A stretch of 64,000 bases of DNA, taken from contig CALHLF010000011.1 of assembly GCA_938034905.1 (NCBI GenBank), positions 1 to 64,000 of the forward strand. The letters run 5' to 3'. Both the position numbers and the translations under genes were made by a program. This document shows positions 17,060 through 26,980 of the stretch, piece after piece; position 1 is the first letter of the stretch; each line of letters begins with the position of its first letter. Source of the DNA: an uncultured bacterium (GTDB lineage: Bacteria; Dictyoglomota; Dictyoglomia; Dictyoglomales; Dictyoglomaceae). The notes beneath the pieces are model-generated. The model was not told the DNA's origin. It did not search any database and saw only the letters and a list, made by a program, of their open reading frames with translations.

Positions 17060-18352
17060 ATGTTAGATAGATATTGTAGAAGAGAATTAAAAGAAATTTG
17101 GTCTGATGAAAATAGATATAATTTGTGGTTAAAAGTAGAATTAGCATTTTTGAAAGCTAGATCCTTTTATGGTGAGATTCCACTGGAGATTGTAGATGAG
17201 ATAGAAAAAAAAGCGAAATTTTCTATAGAAGAAATAAGAAGAATAGAAAAAGAAACGAATCATGAGATGATAGCTTTTTTGAGTAATGTATCTCAAAATA
17301 TAGGAAAAGGTTCTGAATATATTCATCAAGGATTAACCTCTTCTGATGTTATGGATACTGCTTTTTCTTTACAGATTCTTTCAGCCTTGAATTATATTGA
17401 ACAGGATCTTTTAATGCTCTTAGAAGTCCTAAGAGAAAAAGCATTGGAATATAAGTATCTTCCTATGATGGGAAGAACTCATGGTATGCACGCAGAACCT
17501 ATAACCTTAGGATTTAAATTTTTAGGTTGGTGGTCTGAACTAAGAAGGGATCTGGAAAGGCTTCAGAGGGCAAAGGAGAATATAAAATTTGGAAAATTTT
17601 CAGGAGTTGTGGGAACCTTAGCTCATATAGATCCAAAAGTAGAGGAGAAAGCCTGTGAAATATTAGGCCTTAATCCAGAACCTGTGGCAACTCAAATTAT
17701 TCCACGAGATAGACATGCAGAAGTTATGTATAGCTTATCTATAATTGCCACCTCCTTAGAGAGGATTGCTCAAGAAATAAGAGATTTACAAAGAACAGAA
17801 GTTGGAGAATTAGAAGAACCCTTCAGAGAAAAACAGAAAGGCTCTTCTGCTATGCCTCATAAGAGAAATCCAATTTTATCAGAAAGAATATGTGGTTTGG
17901 CAAGAGTAATAAGAAGTTATTTAATAACAGCATTGGAAAATATTCCCCTTTGGCATGAAAGAGATATCAGCCATTCTTCTGCAGAAAGGATTATTTTCCC
18001 AGATGCTACTTCTCTATTAGATTATCTACTAAATCTTTTAGCAGATATTATAAAAAATCTAAAGATTAATAAGGAGAAGATTTTAAAGAATTTAGAGATA
18101 AATCAAGGTGTATTTTATTCTCAAAATCTTCTTATTGCATTAACTGAGAAAGGAGTTTTAAGAGATATTGCATATTCTTGGATTCAAGAAGATTCATTTA
18201 AATCTATAAATGAGAATATATCTTTTAAAGAAGTGATATTGAAAGATGAAAGAATTAAAGAGAAATTATCTCAAGAGGAAATTGAGGGGTGTTTTTCTCT
18301 AGAGTTTTTCTTAAAGAATATAGATAAGATCTACGAAAGAGTAGGAATATAG
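17060..18352 (+). CDS. purB: Adenylosuccinate lyase
   Basis: Cleaves SAICAR to AICAR and adenylosuccinate to AMP, releasing fumarate each time. The 430-residue protein has the superfamily signature GSSAMPHKRNPI near 262-273. The catalytic-region motifs are QGLTSSDVMDTA (about 90-101) and GRTHGMHAEP (about 140-149). The Shine-Dalgarno aaggag sits 6 bases before the ATG. First gene of the purine operon, directly downstream of the tandem riboswitch. Confidence 0.95.
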   Translation: MLDRYCRRELKEIWSDENRYNLWLKVELAFLKARSFYGEIPLEIVDEIEKKAKFSIEEIRRIEKETNHEMIAFLSNVSQNIGKGSEYIHQGLTSSDVMDTAFSLQILSALNYIEQDLLMLLEVLREKALEYKYLPMMGRTHGMHAEPITLGFKFLGWWSELRRDLERLQRAKENIKFGKFSGVVGTLAHIDPKVEEKACEILGLNPEPVATQIIPRDRHAEVMYSLSIIATSLERIAQEIRDLQRTEVGELEEPFREKQKGSSAMPHKRNPILSERICGLARVIRSYLITALENIPLWHERDISHSSAERIIFPDATSLLDYLLNLLADIIKNLKINKEKILKNLEINQGVFYSQNLLIALTEKGVLRDIAYSWIQEDSFKSINENISFKEVILKDERIKEKLSQEEIEGCFSLEFFLKNIDKIYERVGI

Positions 18353-18372
18353 AAGATGGGAGGAAATTATCA

Positions 18373-18633
18373 GTGAGTAAATGGTGGGTTAAGTTAGAGA
18401 TATTCTTGAAAGATGGAATTCTTGATCCCCAGGGAAAAGCTATTAATTCTGCTCTCCATTCTCTAGGATTTGAAGAAGTAGAAGAAGTTCGTATGGGGAA
18501 AATTTTGAGATTAAAAATTGAAGGGGAAACAGAAGAAGATATTAGAGATAAAGTGAGAAAAATGAGTGAAATATTTTTAGCAAATCCTGTCACTGAAAAT
18601 TTTGAAATAAGGGTAGAGAAAATATGCGAATAG
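18373..18633 (+). CDS. purS: Phosphoribosylformylglycinamidine synthase subunit PurS
   Basis: The small structural subunit of the three-part FGAM synthase, 86 residues, bridging PurL and PurQ. The sequence shows the typical [18 protein letters not shown] segment (about 16-33) and the C-terminal [11 protein letters not shown]. It starts at GTG (18373) after a gggagg site and overlaps purQ by 10 bases, so the two are probably translationally coupled. Confidence 0.93.
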   Translation: MSKWWVKLEIFLKDGILDPQGKAINSALHSLGFEEVEEVRMGKILRLKIEGETEEDIRDKVRKMSEIFLANPVTENFEIRVEKICE

Positions 18634-19301
18634 GTATTGTTGTTTTTCCGGGAACAAATTGTGATTATGATACCTTTTGGGCATTGAAATTAGTAGGGTT
18701 AGATCCAGTTTTTCTGTGGCATAAAGATACTAATCTTATAAATGTTTCTGCAGTAATTCTTCCTGGTGGATTTTCCTACGGAGATTATCTTAGAGCAGGT
18801 GCTATTGCAAGATTTTCCCCTTTAATTGATAAGATCTTTGACTTTGCTGAAAAAGGTGGCTTAGTGTTGGGGATTTGTAATGGTTTTCAGATATTATTGG
18901 AGATGGGACTTCTTCCAGGAGCCATGCTTCCCAATAATACAAATACATTTATTTGTAAGCAGGTCTATTTAAAAGTGGAGAATAATGATACACCCTTTTT
19001 AAGAAAATATTCTATAGGGGAAATATTGAAGATGCCCATTGCTCATAAAGAAGGAAGATATTATGTTTCAGATTCAGAGCTTGTTAAATTAGAGAATAAA
19101 AAACAGGTGGTTTTAAGATATGTAGGGCCAAACGGAGAGATAGATTCAAAATTTAATCCCAATGGCTCGGTAAACAATATTGCAGGAGTAGTAAATGAGA
19201 AAAGAAATGTTATGGGATTAATGCCTCATCCCGAAAGAGCGGTAGAGAAGCTATTAGGAAGTGATTCGGGAATAAGATTATTCTTATCCTTTTTGAATTA
19301 G
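18624..19301 (+). CDS. purQ: Phosphoribosylformylglycinamidine synthase subunit PurQ (glutaminase)
   Basis: A class I glutamine amidotransferase that supplies ammonia to PurL. 225 residues. The nucleophile is C85 in GICNGFQIL. The His and Glu of the triad lie in LMPHPERA near the C-terminus. The N-terminal [10 protein letters not shown] is typical of PurQ. The small PurQ fits with separate PurS and small PurL subunits. Confidence 0.95.
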   Translation: MRIGIVVFPGTNCDYDTFWALKLVGLDPVFLWHKDTNLINVSAVILPGGFSYGDYLRAGAIARFSPLIDKIFDFAEKGGLVLGICNGFQILLEMGLLPGAMLPNNTNTFICKQVYLKVENNDTPFLRKYSIGEILKMPIAHKEGRYYVSDSELVKLENKKQVVLRYVGPNGEIDSKFNPNGSVNNIAGVVNEKRNVMGLMPHPERAVEKLLGSDSGIRLFLSFLN

Positions 19302-19312
19302 GGGGTATATAA

Positions 19313-21448
19313 ATGGGAATATATGGCTTAAAAGATGAAGAAATTAATCACGTAAGAAGATTGTTAGAAAGAGAACCTAATGACGTAGAATGGTCAGTAA
19401 TTTCAGTGATTTGGTCAGAACATTGTAGTTATAAGCATTCAAGAAAATATTTAAAAAATTTTTTGACAAAAGCTAAATGGGTAGAACAAGGACCAGGAGA
19501 AAATGCAGGGGTAATAGAATTAGGAAATGGATATAAATTGGTCTTTAAAGTAGAAAGTCATAATCATCCTTCTGCTGTTGAGCCCTTTCAAGGATCAGCA
19601 ACAGGAGTGGGAGGTATTGTCAGAGATATATTAGCCTTAGGAGCACGACCCATTGCATTATTAGATTCATTAAGATTTGGTCCTCAAGATAATTTAAAAA
19701 ATAGATATCTATTTAATGGAGTTGTATCTGGAATAAGTTTTTATGGTAACTGTATAGGAGTTCCTGTAGTTGGTGGAGAAATCATCTTTGAAGACTGTTA
19801 TAGTTCTAACCCATTAGTAAATGTAATGTGTGTAGGAATAGTTCCTCCTGGAGGAAAAATATATAAGGGTAGAGCAGAAGGAAAAGGGAACTTAATATTG
19901 TTAGTAGGAGCAAGAACAGGTAGAGATGGGATTCATGGAGCAAGTTTTGCTTCGGAAAAGTTGGAAGAAGATATCCATTCCCAAAGACCATCAGTCCAAG
20001 TGGGAGATCCCTTTATGGGAAAACTTCTTATTGAAGCATGTTTAGAAGCAGGATCCTTAGAAGGAGTTATTGGAATTCAAGATTTAGGGGCAGCAGGGCT
20101 TGTGAGTGCTTTATCAGAATCTGCAAGTAGAGGGGGTTCAGGAGTAGTAGTTTATTTAGATAAAGTTCCCCAAAGAGAAGAAAATATGACTTCTGAAGAG
20201 ATTTTAATCTCTGAATCTCAAGAAAGAATGATTCTCATAGTAGAACCAGAGAAGATAGATAGAATAAAAAATGTTTTTAAAAAATGGGATTTAGAAGCAG
20301 AAGTTATTGGAGAGGTTATAGATGAAGAAAAATTCATTGCCTATTTTAAGGGAGAGAAAGTTGTTGATTTACCTATAAAATTATTAACAAAAGACTCTTT
20401 AGAATTTGACCCTCCATTTAAAATTCGAGAAAGGATTCCAATGCCTATTCTTTCAAAGAATGAAGAGAAAATAGAAGGATTTATCAAAAAATTAATAGAG
20501 GATATAAAAATTAAAGAATATATTTATCAGCAATATGATTATTCAGTTCAAACTAACACTGTTCTTCCTCCAGGAAGAGGAGATTCTGCAGTTTTAAGGA
20601 TTAAAGATACAAAAATGGCTATAGCTCTCACTATTGATGGAAATGGAAGATATTGCTTTTTGGATCCTAAAATGGGAGCTATGAATGCAGTTTCTGAAGC
20701 ATGTAGAAATATCTTATGTGTTGGGGGAAGGCCTTTAGCAATAACTGATGGTCTTAACTTTGGAGATCCTGATGAACCTGAAGTCTTCTATCAATTTCGA
20801 GAGGTAGTCTCTGGAATTAATATTTCCTCAAGAGTTTTAGAGATTCCAGTAGTTAGTGGAAATGTAAGTTTTTATAACGGACAAGGCGATAATAGGATAT
20901 TTCCTACCCCAATTATTGGAATGGTGGGAATATTAGAAAACATAGATTATTTAATTACTCCTGATTTTAAGGAAGAAGAGAATTTAATCTATCTTTTAGG
21001 AGATTTAGATTGGTTATCTATAGAAGGAAGCGAGTATATTAAATATTCCTACAATATTATTGCAGGTAATCCTCCTTATGTAAATCTTCTCTGGGAAAAA
21101 AGGCTCAAAAGTTTTATGGAGGACATAAGAAAGGAGAAAATTATTTTGTCTGCCCATGATATAAGTGATGGTGGACTTTTGAATTCACTTTTGGAAATGA
21201 GTTTTTGGGGAGAAAAGGGAATAGATATTACTCTTCCAGAAGTAGAAGACTATGAAAGACTTCTTTTTGGAGAAGGCTCAGGTTTGATAATTGTTGAGAT
21301 TTCTGAGAAGAATAAAGAGTATTTTGTCAAAAAAGTTGAGGAATATAAATTGAAGGCCTTTTTATTAGGAAAAGTTGTAAGAGGGAATTTCAAGATTAAA
21401 CCTTATATTGATTATCCCCTTAAGAAAATAATAGAAAGAGGGGATTAA
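19313..21448 (+). CDS. purL: Phosphoribosylformylglycinamidine synthase subunit PurL (small form)
   Basis: The synthetase subunit converting FGAR to FGAM with ATP and ammonia. At 711 residues it is the small bacterial PurL that needs PurS and PurQ. Visible motifs: WSEHCSYKHSRKYLK near 36-50, ESHNHPSAVEPFQGSATGVG near 83-102, and GARPIALLDSLRFG. The second half repeats the fold (PGRGDSAVLRIK, VSGNVSFYNG). Starts at ATG 19313 after gggggta and is followed by purF after one base. Confidence 0.96.
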   Translation: MGIYGLKDEEINHVRRLLEREPNDVEWSVISVIWSEHCSYKHSRKYLKNFLTKAKWVEQGPGENAGVIELGNGYKLVFKVESHNHPSAVEPFQGSATGVGGIVRDILALGARPIALLDSLRFGPQDNLKNRYLFNGVVSGISFYGNCIGVPVVGGEIIFEDCYSSNPLVNVMCVGIVPPGGKIYKGRAEGKGNLILLVGARTGRDGIHGASFASEKLEEDIHSQRPSVQVGDPFMGKLLIEACLEAGSLEGVIGIQDLGAAGLVSALSESASRGGSGVVVYLDKVPQREENMTSEEILISESQERMILIVEPEKIDRIKNVFKKWDLEAEVIGEVIDEEKFIAYFKGEKVVDLPIKLLTKDSLEFDPPFKIRERIPMPILSKNEEKIEGFIKKLIEDIKIKEYIYQQYDYSVQTNTVLPPGRGDSAVLRIKDTKMAIALTIDGNGRYCFLDPKMGAMNAVSEACRNILCVGGRPLAITDGLNFGDPDEPEVFYQFREVVSGINISSRVLEIPVVSGNVSFYNGQGDNRIFPTPIIGMVGILENIDYLITPDFKEEENLIYLLGDLDWLSIEGSEYIKYSYNIIAGNPPYVNLLWEKRLKSFMEDIRKEKIILSAHDISDGGLLNSLLEMSFWGEKGIDITLPEVEDYERLLFGEGSGLIIVEISEKNKEYFVKKVEEYKLKAFLLGKVVRGNFKIKPYIDYPLKKIIERGD

Positions 21449-21449
21449 A

Positions 21450-22844
21450 ATGAAGGATAAATTAAAAGAAGAATGTGGAATCGTAGGGGTTATAAACTCA
21501 ACAAAAAATAATTATGCAAGTTTTTTAGTATATCAAGGACTATTCAATTTACAGCATAGGGGGCAGGAAGGTGCTGGAATTGTGAGTTTTAAAGGATCAG
21601 AAATCGTTTATCATAAAGATTTTGGTCTGGTAAATAATATATTTAATATGGAAATTTTAAAGAAATTAAAAGGAAGAATTGCACTGGGACATGTTAGATA
21701 TTCTACATCTGGCAAAGAAAATCCTAACAATATTCAACCCTTAATTGTAAATCTTCCTAAATTTGGGTTTTTAGCTTTAGCCCATAATGGACATATATCT
21801 AATGCTAATTCTCTAAGAAGAAAACTTGAAAATGAGGGAGCTATCTTCCAAAGTACTTCAGATAGTGAAATATTTCTTCATCTCATTGCCCGTTCCCCTA
21901 AGGATACCTTAGAGGAAAGACTTGAAGATGCCTTAGATAGAATAAATGGGAGCTATTCTTTAATAATTGGAAATAGTAAAGGGCTTTGGGCAATAAGAGA
22001 TCCTCATGGTTTTAGGCCTCTCTTCATGGCAAAAATTAAAGATGGAACAATAATGTTTGCTTCAGAAACCTGTGCTTTTAAGCATCTTCAGGTAATAGAA
22101 ATTAGGGAACTGGATAGAGGAGAATTATTATTTGTTGATTTGGAAGGAAATATAAGAGAAAAGGTTTATAAAAAAGAAAAATCGAGGTTTTGTCTCTTTG
22201 AATTTATTTATTTTTCAAGACCTGATAGTCTATACAATAACAAGACAGTTTATAATTATAGAAAGGATATGGGAAGAATTTTAGCAAAGGAATCCTATGT
22301 TTCTGCTGATTTAATTGTTCCTGTTCCAGATTCGGGAATACCTGCAGCTATTGGATTTAGCGAATATAGCGGAATCCCTTTAGAAATGGCATTGATAAGA
22401 AGTCATTATATAGGAAGAACCTTTATTCAACCTCACCAAAAGGAAAGAGAAGGAGCAGTAAGAATGAAACTTCTTTTAATAGGAGATTTAATCAAAAATA
22501 AAAGAGTGATAATAGTTGATGATTCGTTAGTTAGAGGTACCACTGCAAAAAGGTTAGCAGAAATGTTTAGAAAAGAGGGAGCTTTAGAGGTTCATCTTAG
22601 ATTGTCTTCTCCCCCATTGATCGCTCCTTGTCATTATGGTGTAGATATACCAAACTCAAAGGAGTTAGTAAGCTATCACTATACTCCAGAAGAAATAGCA
22701 AAACTCTTAGGATTTGATTCTGTAGCTTTTTTAAGTCTTGGAGGATTGGTGAGTATCTTACCAGATAAGGGTTATTGTGGAGAGTGTTTTGGAAAACAAG
22801 TGGTGGAGAGAGAAATATGCATAAAAGAATTACGTATAGTTTAG
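21450..22844 (+). CDS. purF: Amidophosphoribosyltransferase
   Basis: The first committed enzyme of purine synthesis: PRPP plus glutamine to phosphoribosylamine. The 464-residue precursor has an 8-residue propeptide before the catalytic Cys9 (KEECGIVGV), so it should self-process. The PRPP-binding loop is IIVDDSLVRGTTAKR. Cysteines in RFCLFEF, APCHYG and GYCGECFG match the [4Fe-4S] pattern of the Bacillus-type enzyme, suggesting oxygen-sensitive stability. Its substrate is the ligand of the upstream PRPP aptamer. Its end overlaps the start of purM. Confidence 0.96.
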   Translation: MKDKLKEECGIVGVINSTKNNYASFLVYQGLFNLQHRGQEGAGIVSFKGSEIVYHKDFGLVNNIFNMEILKKLKGRIALGHVRYSTSGKENPNNIQPLIVNLPKFGFLALAHNGHISNANSLRRKLENEGAIFQSTSDSEIFLHLIARSPKDTLEERLEDALDRINGSYSLIIGNSKGLWAIRDPHGFRPLFMAKIKDGTIMFASETCAFKHLQVIEIRELDRGELLFVDLEGNIREKVYKKEKSRFCLFEFIYFSRPDSLYNNKTVYNYRKDMGRILAKESYVSADLIVPVPDSGIPAAIGFSEYSGIPLEMALIRSHYIGRTFIQPHQKEREGAVRMKLLLIGDLIKNKRVIIVDDSLVRGTTAKRLAEMFRKEGALEVHLRLSSPPLIAPCHYGVDIPNSKELVSYHYTPEEIAKLLGFDSVAFLSLGGLVSILPDKGYCGECFGKQVVEREICIKELRIV

Positions 22845-23845
22845 CAGGAGTACACATAAGTAAGGTAGACAAGAGTCTTTCTCTTTTGAGACCCTATTTC
22901 GAATCTACTTATACATCTAATATTATTCCCTTTTGGAACGGCTTTTCGTCAATTTTGAAAATTGATTGGAAAAGTTATGAAAATCCTCTTATTCTTTTAA
23001 CCACAGATGGGGTTGGAACAAAGCTAAAAATTGCCCTTCAAAGGAAAAAATATGAGATTATAGGACAAGATTTAGTCGCTATGAATACAAATGATCTTTT
23101 AACTTGTGGGGCAAAACCTCTTGCTTTTTTAGATTATTTTGCTACTGGAAAGTTTGATGAGGAAATTTACCAAAATATTTTAATAAGTATTTCAAAGGCA
23201 TGTAAATTAGTAGAATGTAGCTTTGTGGGAGGAGAAACTGCAGAATTGCCTGGTATATATAAAGGAAAAGATATAGATCTTGCTGGATTTGCCTTGGGAG
23301 TTGTGGAAGAGAAGCACTTACTACCTAAATTAGCTGATATAAATGAAGATTGTGAGTTAATTGGAATATCATCTTCTGGATTACACAGTAATGGATATTC
23401 CCTTTTAAGATATATTATGAAAAAGAAAAGAATATCATGGAGAACTAAAATAGAAGAAAATACATTAGAGGAAGAAGTTTTAAAACCAACAAAACTTTAT
23501 TCCCCACTTATTCTTTCCCTTTTAGAAGAATTTAGAGATTCTATCAAAGGTATAGCTCATATTACTGGAGGAGGAATTCCAGGAAATCTTCCAAGAATTC
23601 TTCCTGAAGGATATGGTGCTTTAATTGATGTTTCCTCCTGGGAAATTCCTCCAATTTTTTCATGGATTATTAATAAAGGCAATTTATCTAAAAAGGAAGC
23701 TTTTAAGGTTTTTAACATGGGAATTGGCCTTATATTGGTTGTAAAAAGCAAAGGAAAGGAAATCATAAGATATTTAAAAAATAAAGGGGAAGACGCATTT
23801 TTAATAGGAAAAGTTGAGAGGGGGAAAGGGGTTAAGATTATTTGA
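22817..23845 (+). CDS. purM: Phosphoribosylaminoimidazole synthetase (AIR synthase)
   Basis: ATP-dependent ring closure of FGAM to AIR. About 342 residues from the chosen ATG at 22817, which places YSLAGVHISKVD at the usual N-terminal position. An upstream in-frame ATG at 22775 would add 14 residues copied from the purF frame and is unlikely. Motifs: TDGVGTKLKIA, VGGETAELPG, and HITGGGIPGNLPR near the C-terminal part. Overlaps purF by 28 bases and purN by 4. Confidence 0.93.
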   Translation: MHKRITYSLAGVHISKVDKSLSLLRPYFESTYTSNIIPFWNGFSSILKIDWKSYENPLILLTTDGVGTKLKIALQRKKYEIIGQDLVAMNTNDLLTCGAKPLAFLDYFATGKFDEEIYQNILISISKACKLVECSFVGGETAELPGIYKGKDIDLAGFALGVVEEKHLLPKLADINEDCELIGISSSGLHSNGYSLLRYIMKKKRISWRTKIEENTLEEEVLKPTKLYSPLILSLLEEFRDSIKGIAHITGGGIPGNLPRILPEGYGALIDVSSWEIPPIFSWIINKGNLSKKEAFKVFNMGIGLILVVKSKGKEIIRYLKNKGEDAFLIGKVERGKGVKII

Positions 23846-24471
23846 AAAAAAGATTAGGAGTTCTTGTTTCAGGAAGAGGAACAAATCTTCAGGCTCTAAT
23901 AAATGCAGGAAAAAAGAAGGATTACCCTGCGGAAGTAGTAGTAGTTATTAGTGATAATCCAAATGCTTATGCTATAACTCGTGCTCAAAAAGCTAATATT
24001 CCTGTTTATGTTATTCAAAGGGAAGATTATAAAACTAAAAAGGAATATGAGGAAAAAATTAAAGAAGTTCTTATGTCATATAAAGTAGATCTTGTTGTTC
24101 TTGCAGGATATATGAGGATTGTAGGTAAAACACTTCTTTCAGCTTTTCCTATGAAAATAATTAACATTCATCCTTCTCTCCTTCCTTCTTTTCCTGGACT
24201 TAATGCTCAAAAACAGGCATGGGAGCATGGAGTAAAATTTTCAGGATGTACTGTACATTTTGTAGATGAAGGGGTAGATACAGGACCGATAATTGGACAA
24301 AAAGTTGTTCCTGTATATGATCACGATACTCCTGAGTCCTTAGCAGAAAAAATATTGAAAAAAGAACATAAACTTTTAGTGGAGGTTGTAAAAAAATTAT
24401 TTACTGAGAATTATAGATTAGAAGGAAGAAGGGTGATTTTTCTCAAAGATAAGGAGGATGAGAGAAGATGA
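23842..24471 (+). CDS. purN: Phosphoribosylglycinamide formyltransferase (folate-dependent)
   Basis: Transfers formyl from 10-formyl-THF to GAR. 209 residues. Seen: VSGRGTNLQALI at the N-terminus; the catalytic Asn and His in NIHPSLLPSFPG; HFVDEGVDTGPIIGQ with the catalytic Asp. It starts with TTG at 23842, overlapping the purM stop, which indicates coupled translation. Overlaps purD by 4 bases. Confidence 0.94.
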   Translation: MKKRLGVLVSGRGTNLQALINAGKKKDYPAEVVVVISDNPNAYAITRAQKANIPVYVIQREDYKTKKEYEEKIKEVLMSYKVDLVVLAGYMRIVGKTLLSAFPMKIINIHPSLLPSFPGLNAQKQAWEHGVKFSGCTVHFVDEGVDTGPIIGQKVVPVYDHDTPESLAEKILKKEHKLLVEVVKKLFTENYRLEGRRVIFLKDKEDERR

Positions 24472-25706
24472 GAGTTCTTGTAATAGGTAATGGTGCAAGG
24501 GAACATGCCATAGTATGGAAATTGAGCCAAGATAAGAATATTAGTGAGATTTTTGCTATTCCCGGAAATGCAGGTATTGCTCAAATTGCAAAATGTATCG
24601 AAGAAAAAATGGATAATATTCAAGGAATTATAGATATTGCCAAGGAGTATAAGATTGACTGGACTATAGTAGGGCCAGAACTTCCTCTTTCTCTTGGTAT
24701 AGTTGATATTTTTGAGAAAGAGGGATTAAAAATTTGGGGACCAAATAAAGAAGGGGCTAAATTAGAGTATAGTAAAGCCTTTGCTAAGGAGATAATGAAG
24801 ACCTCAAAAATTCCAACTGCTGAATTCAAAATATTTGATTCTTTTTCTTCAGCTGTAGAATTTGTTAAAAAAACATCTTATCCTTTAGTAATTAAAGCAG
24901 ATGGACTTTGTGGAGGAAAGGGAGTAAAAATTGCTGAATCCTACGAATCTGCTGTTCAAATTTTACACGAATATATGATTAATAAAATTTTTGGTCCTTC
25001 AGGAGAAAAGGTGGTCATTGAGGAATATCTTGAAGGAAAGGAATTTTCACTTATTGCAATAATTAAAAATGGAGATTTTTACTTTTTGCCATCAGCACAG
25101 GATTACAAAAGGGTAGGGGAGGGAAATACAGGAGAAAATACAGGAGGAATGGGATCTTTTTCCCCTGTTCCTTGGATTAATGAGGAAATATTAAAAAAAT
25201 GTGAAAAAAATATATTTCGGCCATTATTAGATGAACTAACTAAAAGAAATATAAACTATCAAGGTTTTTTATATGGTGGTTTAATCTTAGTAAGGAATGA
25301 GCCATACGTATTAGAATTTAATGTCCGTTTAGGAGATCCAGAAGCACAAGTAATTTTACCCCTTTTGAATTTTAATTTTACTGATATCCTTTATAGAACT
25401 AATTTTCCTTGGCTTTCAGATAAAAAGGCATTATGTGTAGTATTAGCATCTAAAGGCTATCCTGGGAACTATGAGACAGGAAAAGAAATAATATTTAAGA
25501 ATATAAATTTTCAAAATTTATATATATTTCATGCTGGAACCGTTAAAAGAAATGGGAAAATTCTAACCTCAGGAGGAAGAGTTCTTTCTGTTACTTCATG
25601 GGGAGAGAATTTTAAAGAAATTAGGGAAAGAGTATATAATGCTATTGATGAAATATATTTTGAAAATAAATATTATAGAAAGGATATAGGAATAGAACTT
25701 ATTTAG
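24468..25706 (+). CDS. purD: Phosphoribosylamine--glycine ligase (GAR synthetase)
   Basis: An ATP-grasp enzyme joining phosphoribosylamine and glycine. 412 residues. Motifs: VIGNGAREHAIVWKL at the N-terminus, KADGLCGGKGVKIAES (about 143-158), ENTGGMGSFSPVP, and the metal-binding EFNVRLGDPEAQVILPLL. Last gene of the operon; its end overlaps the convergent transporter gene by 8 bases. purC, purE and purH are absent from this operon and must lie elsewhere. Confidence 0.95.
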   Translation: MRVLVIGNGAREHAIVWKLSQDKNISEIFAIPGNAGIAQIAKCIEEKMDNIQGIIDIAKEYKIDWTIVGPELPLSLGIVDIFEKEGLKIWGPNKEGAKLEYSKAFAKEIMKTSKIPTAEFKIFDSFSSAVEFVKKTSYPLVIKADGLCGGKGVKIAESYESAVQILHEYMINKIFGPSGEKVVIEEYLEGKEFSLIAIIKNGDFYFLPSAQDYKRVGEGNTGENTGGMGSFSPVPWINEEILKKCEKNIFRPLLDELTKRNINYQGFLYGGLILVRNEPYVLEFNVRLGDPEAQVILPLLNFNFTDILYRTNFPWLSDKKALCVVLASKGYPGNYETGKEIIFKNINFQNLYIFHAGTVKRNGKILTSGGRVLSVTSWGENFKEIRERVYNAIDEIYFENKYYRKDIGIELI

Positions 25707-26829
25707 AATTTAGAGTTAGTGCTAATAATCCTGAAGAGAAAATGAAGAGAGATATAAGGATGAAGCTTAGTAAATAAGTTCCAGAAATATCTTTAGCATA
25801 CCCTATAATATATGGACCTAATAATGTTCCTAAATTAATTAATGAGCTTAATACAGAATATCCAATTCCAAATCTATTAGTAAATTTTGGTAGTAAATAG
25901 AATACAGAGGGGGGAAGTAAAGCAGAAAAGAGGCCTGCTACTATTATAAAAATCAGAGGGATTCTTGAAAAATACATTGAAATAAGAAAGATAGAGAGAA
26001 AGAATGCTCCTATAAAAATGAAAAATTGAGGTTTAGAAGTTTTATCTAAAAAGTATCCTATTATTGGAGAAAAGAAAGCTCCTATCATATATAAACTGCT
26101 CATTGATGAGGAAAAACTATAGGAAAATCCTTTTGAGATAAAGTAATCTGGAGCAAAGGTTAAAAAGGATAGAGAACCCATGTTAAATAAAAGCCATATA
26201 ATACCTAAAATCCACACATTTTTAGAAAGATTTTTAATAGAAGAAAGAAAATTTTCTGTATTATCTTTTTTTGTCGTTTCCTCTTTGAAAGTAAAGATAA
26301 ATAAAATAATAAAGATAAAGGTAAAGATAAATAAGACAATCATTGGTGTTTTCCAAGAATAAATTTTTGTAGTATAACTTAATAGGTTAAAGGAAATTAA
26401 AGTCGCAAGAGGCATTGCAGTACTATTTAATCCCATAAATTTTCCAAAATCTTTTCCTTGAAACTTTTCTGCAAGAAGTTTAAGACCCACAACTGCTAAG
26501 ACTATAGCTCCAATTCCAAGGATTAATCTTGAGACAAGAAGAAGTGTAAAACTTTTTGCTAAGATAAATATAAACTGCCCTATTAAATAAAAAACTAAAG
26601 AAATTATTGTAGGAATTTTAATTCCAAAATTATCTAAAATATATCCTCCTAATATACCAAAGATCAAAGGAGGAAGAGAAACAATACCCATTAGTAAACC
26701 TGCTTCTCCTCTTTGTATATTCCAATCTTTAATAATATGAGGAATTAGAGGAGGAAGAACCTGCATGTTAAGTGTAAGAACAAGAGATATTAGATATATG
26801 ATAGAGAAATAATAAACTTTTGTCTTCAT
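25699..26829 (-). CDS. Major facilitator superfamily transporter
   Basis: A 376-residue membrane protein with about 12 hydrophobic helices. The conserved loop after helix 2 reads GGYILDNFGIK, a form of the MFS signature. Helix 1 begins YYFSIIYLISLVLTLNM. Residues 180-200 form a charged central loop (TFKEETTKKDNTEN). CynX/nitrate-sugar-type MFS proteins look similar, but no substrate can be deduced. It is convergent with and overlaps purD. Purine transport would be a natural idea from position, but nothing in the sequence supports it. Confidence 0.8.
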   Translation of the reverse strand: MKTKVYYFSIIYLISLVLTLNMQVLPPLIPHIIKDWNIQRGEAGLLMGIVSLPPLIFGILGGYILDNFGIKIPTIISLVFYLIGQFIFILAKSFTLLLVSRLILGIGAIVLAVVGLKLLAEKFQGKDFGKFMGLNSTAMPLATLISFNLLSYTTKIYSWKTPMIVLFIFTFIFIILFIFTFKEETTKKDNTENFLSSIKNLSKNVWILGIIWLLFNMGSLSFLTFAPDYFISKGFSYSFSSSMSSLYMIGAFFSPIIGYFLDKTSKPQFFIFIGAFFLSIFLISMYFSRIPLIFIIVAGLFSALLPPSVFYLLPKFTNRFGIGYSVLSSLINLGTLLGPYIIGYAKDISGTYLLSFILISLFIFSSGLLALTLNSK

Positions 26830-26915
26830 TTTTTCTACTATAAGTTTAGCATTGGTTAGTGATTAAAGCAAGAAAAATTTAGGAATATATATTAGTCTTA
26901 AAATTACTAAATTAA

Positions 26916-26980
26916 GGGGTCAGGTCTTGCAATATAACATATTATTTGATGCAAAAAGCTATAATGCAAGACTTGACCCC
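26916..26980. repeat. 65-bp inverted-repeat element (MITE- or REP-like relic)
   Basis: GGGGTCAGGTCTTGCA (26916-26931) and TGCAAGACTTGACCCC (26965-26980) form near-perfect 16-base terminal inverted repeats (one A/G change that still allows G-U pairing in RNA). The AT-rich interior continues the pairing partly. No coding capacity and no clear target duplication. GGGGTCAAGTCTTGCA-like ends recall those of small non-autonomous elements in other genomes (recollection, not searched). It is in the 269-base gap between the MFS gene and speD, whose remaining part holds the speD promoter. Confidence 0.7.

Noticed and set aside
22775-22816. Upstream ATG for purM
   Set aside because: The extension translates the purF end in another frame; the ATG at 22817 gives the usual PurM N-terminus.
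26830-26880. Possible MFS gene promoter
   Set aside because: TTGCTT with TAAACT at 17 bases on the minus strand is too degenerate to separate from AT-rich background.
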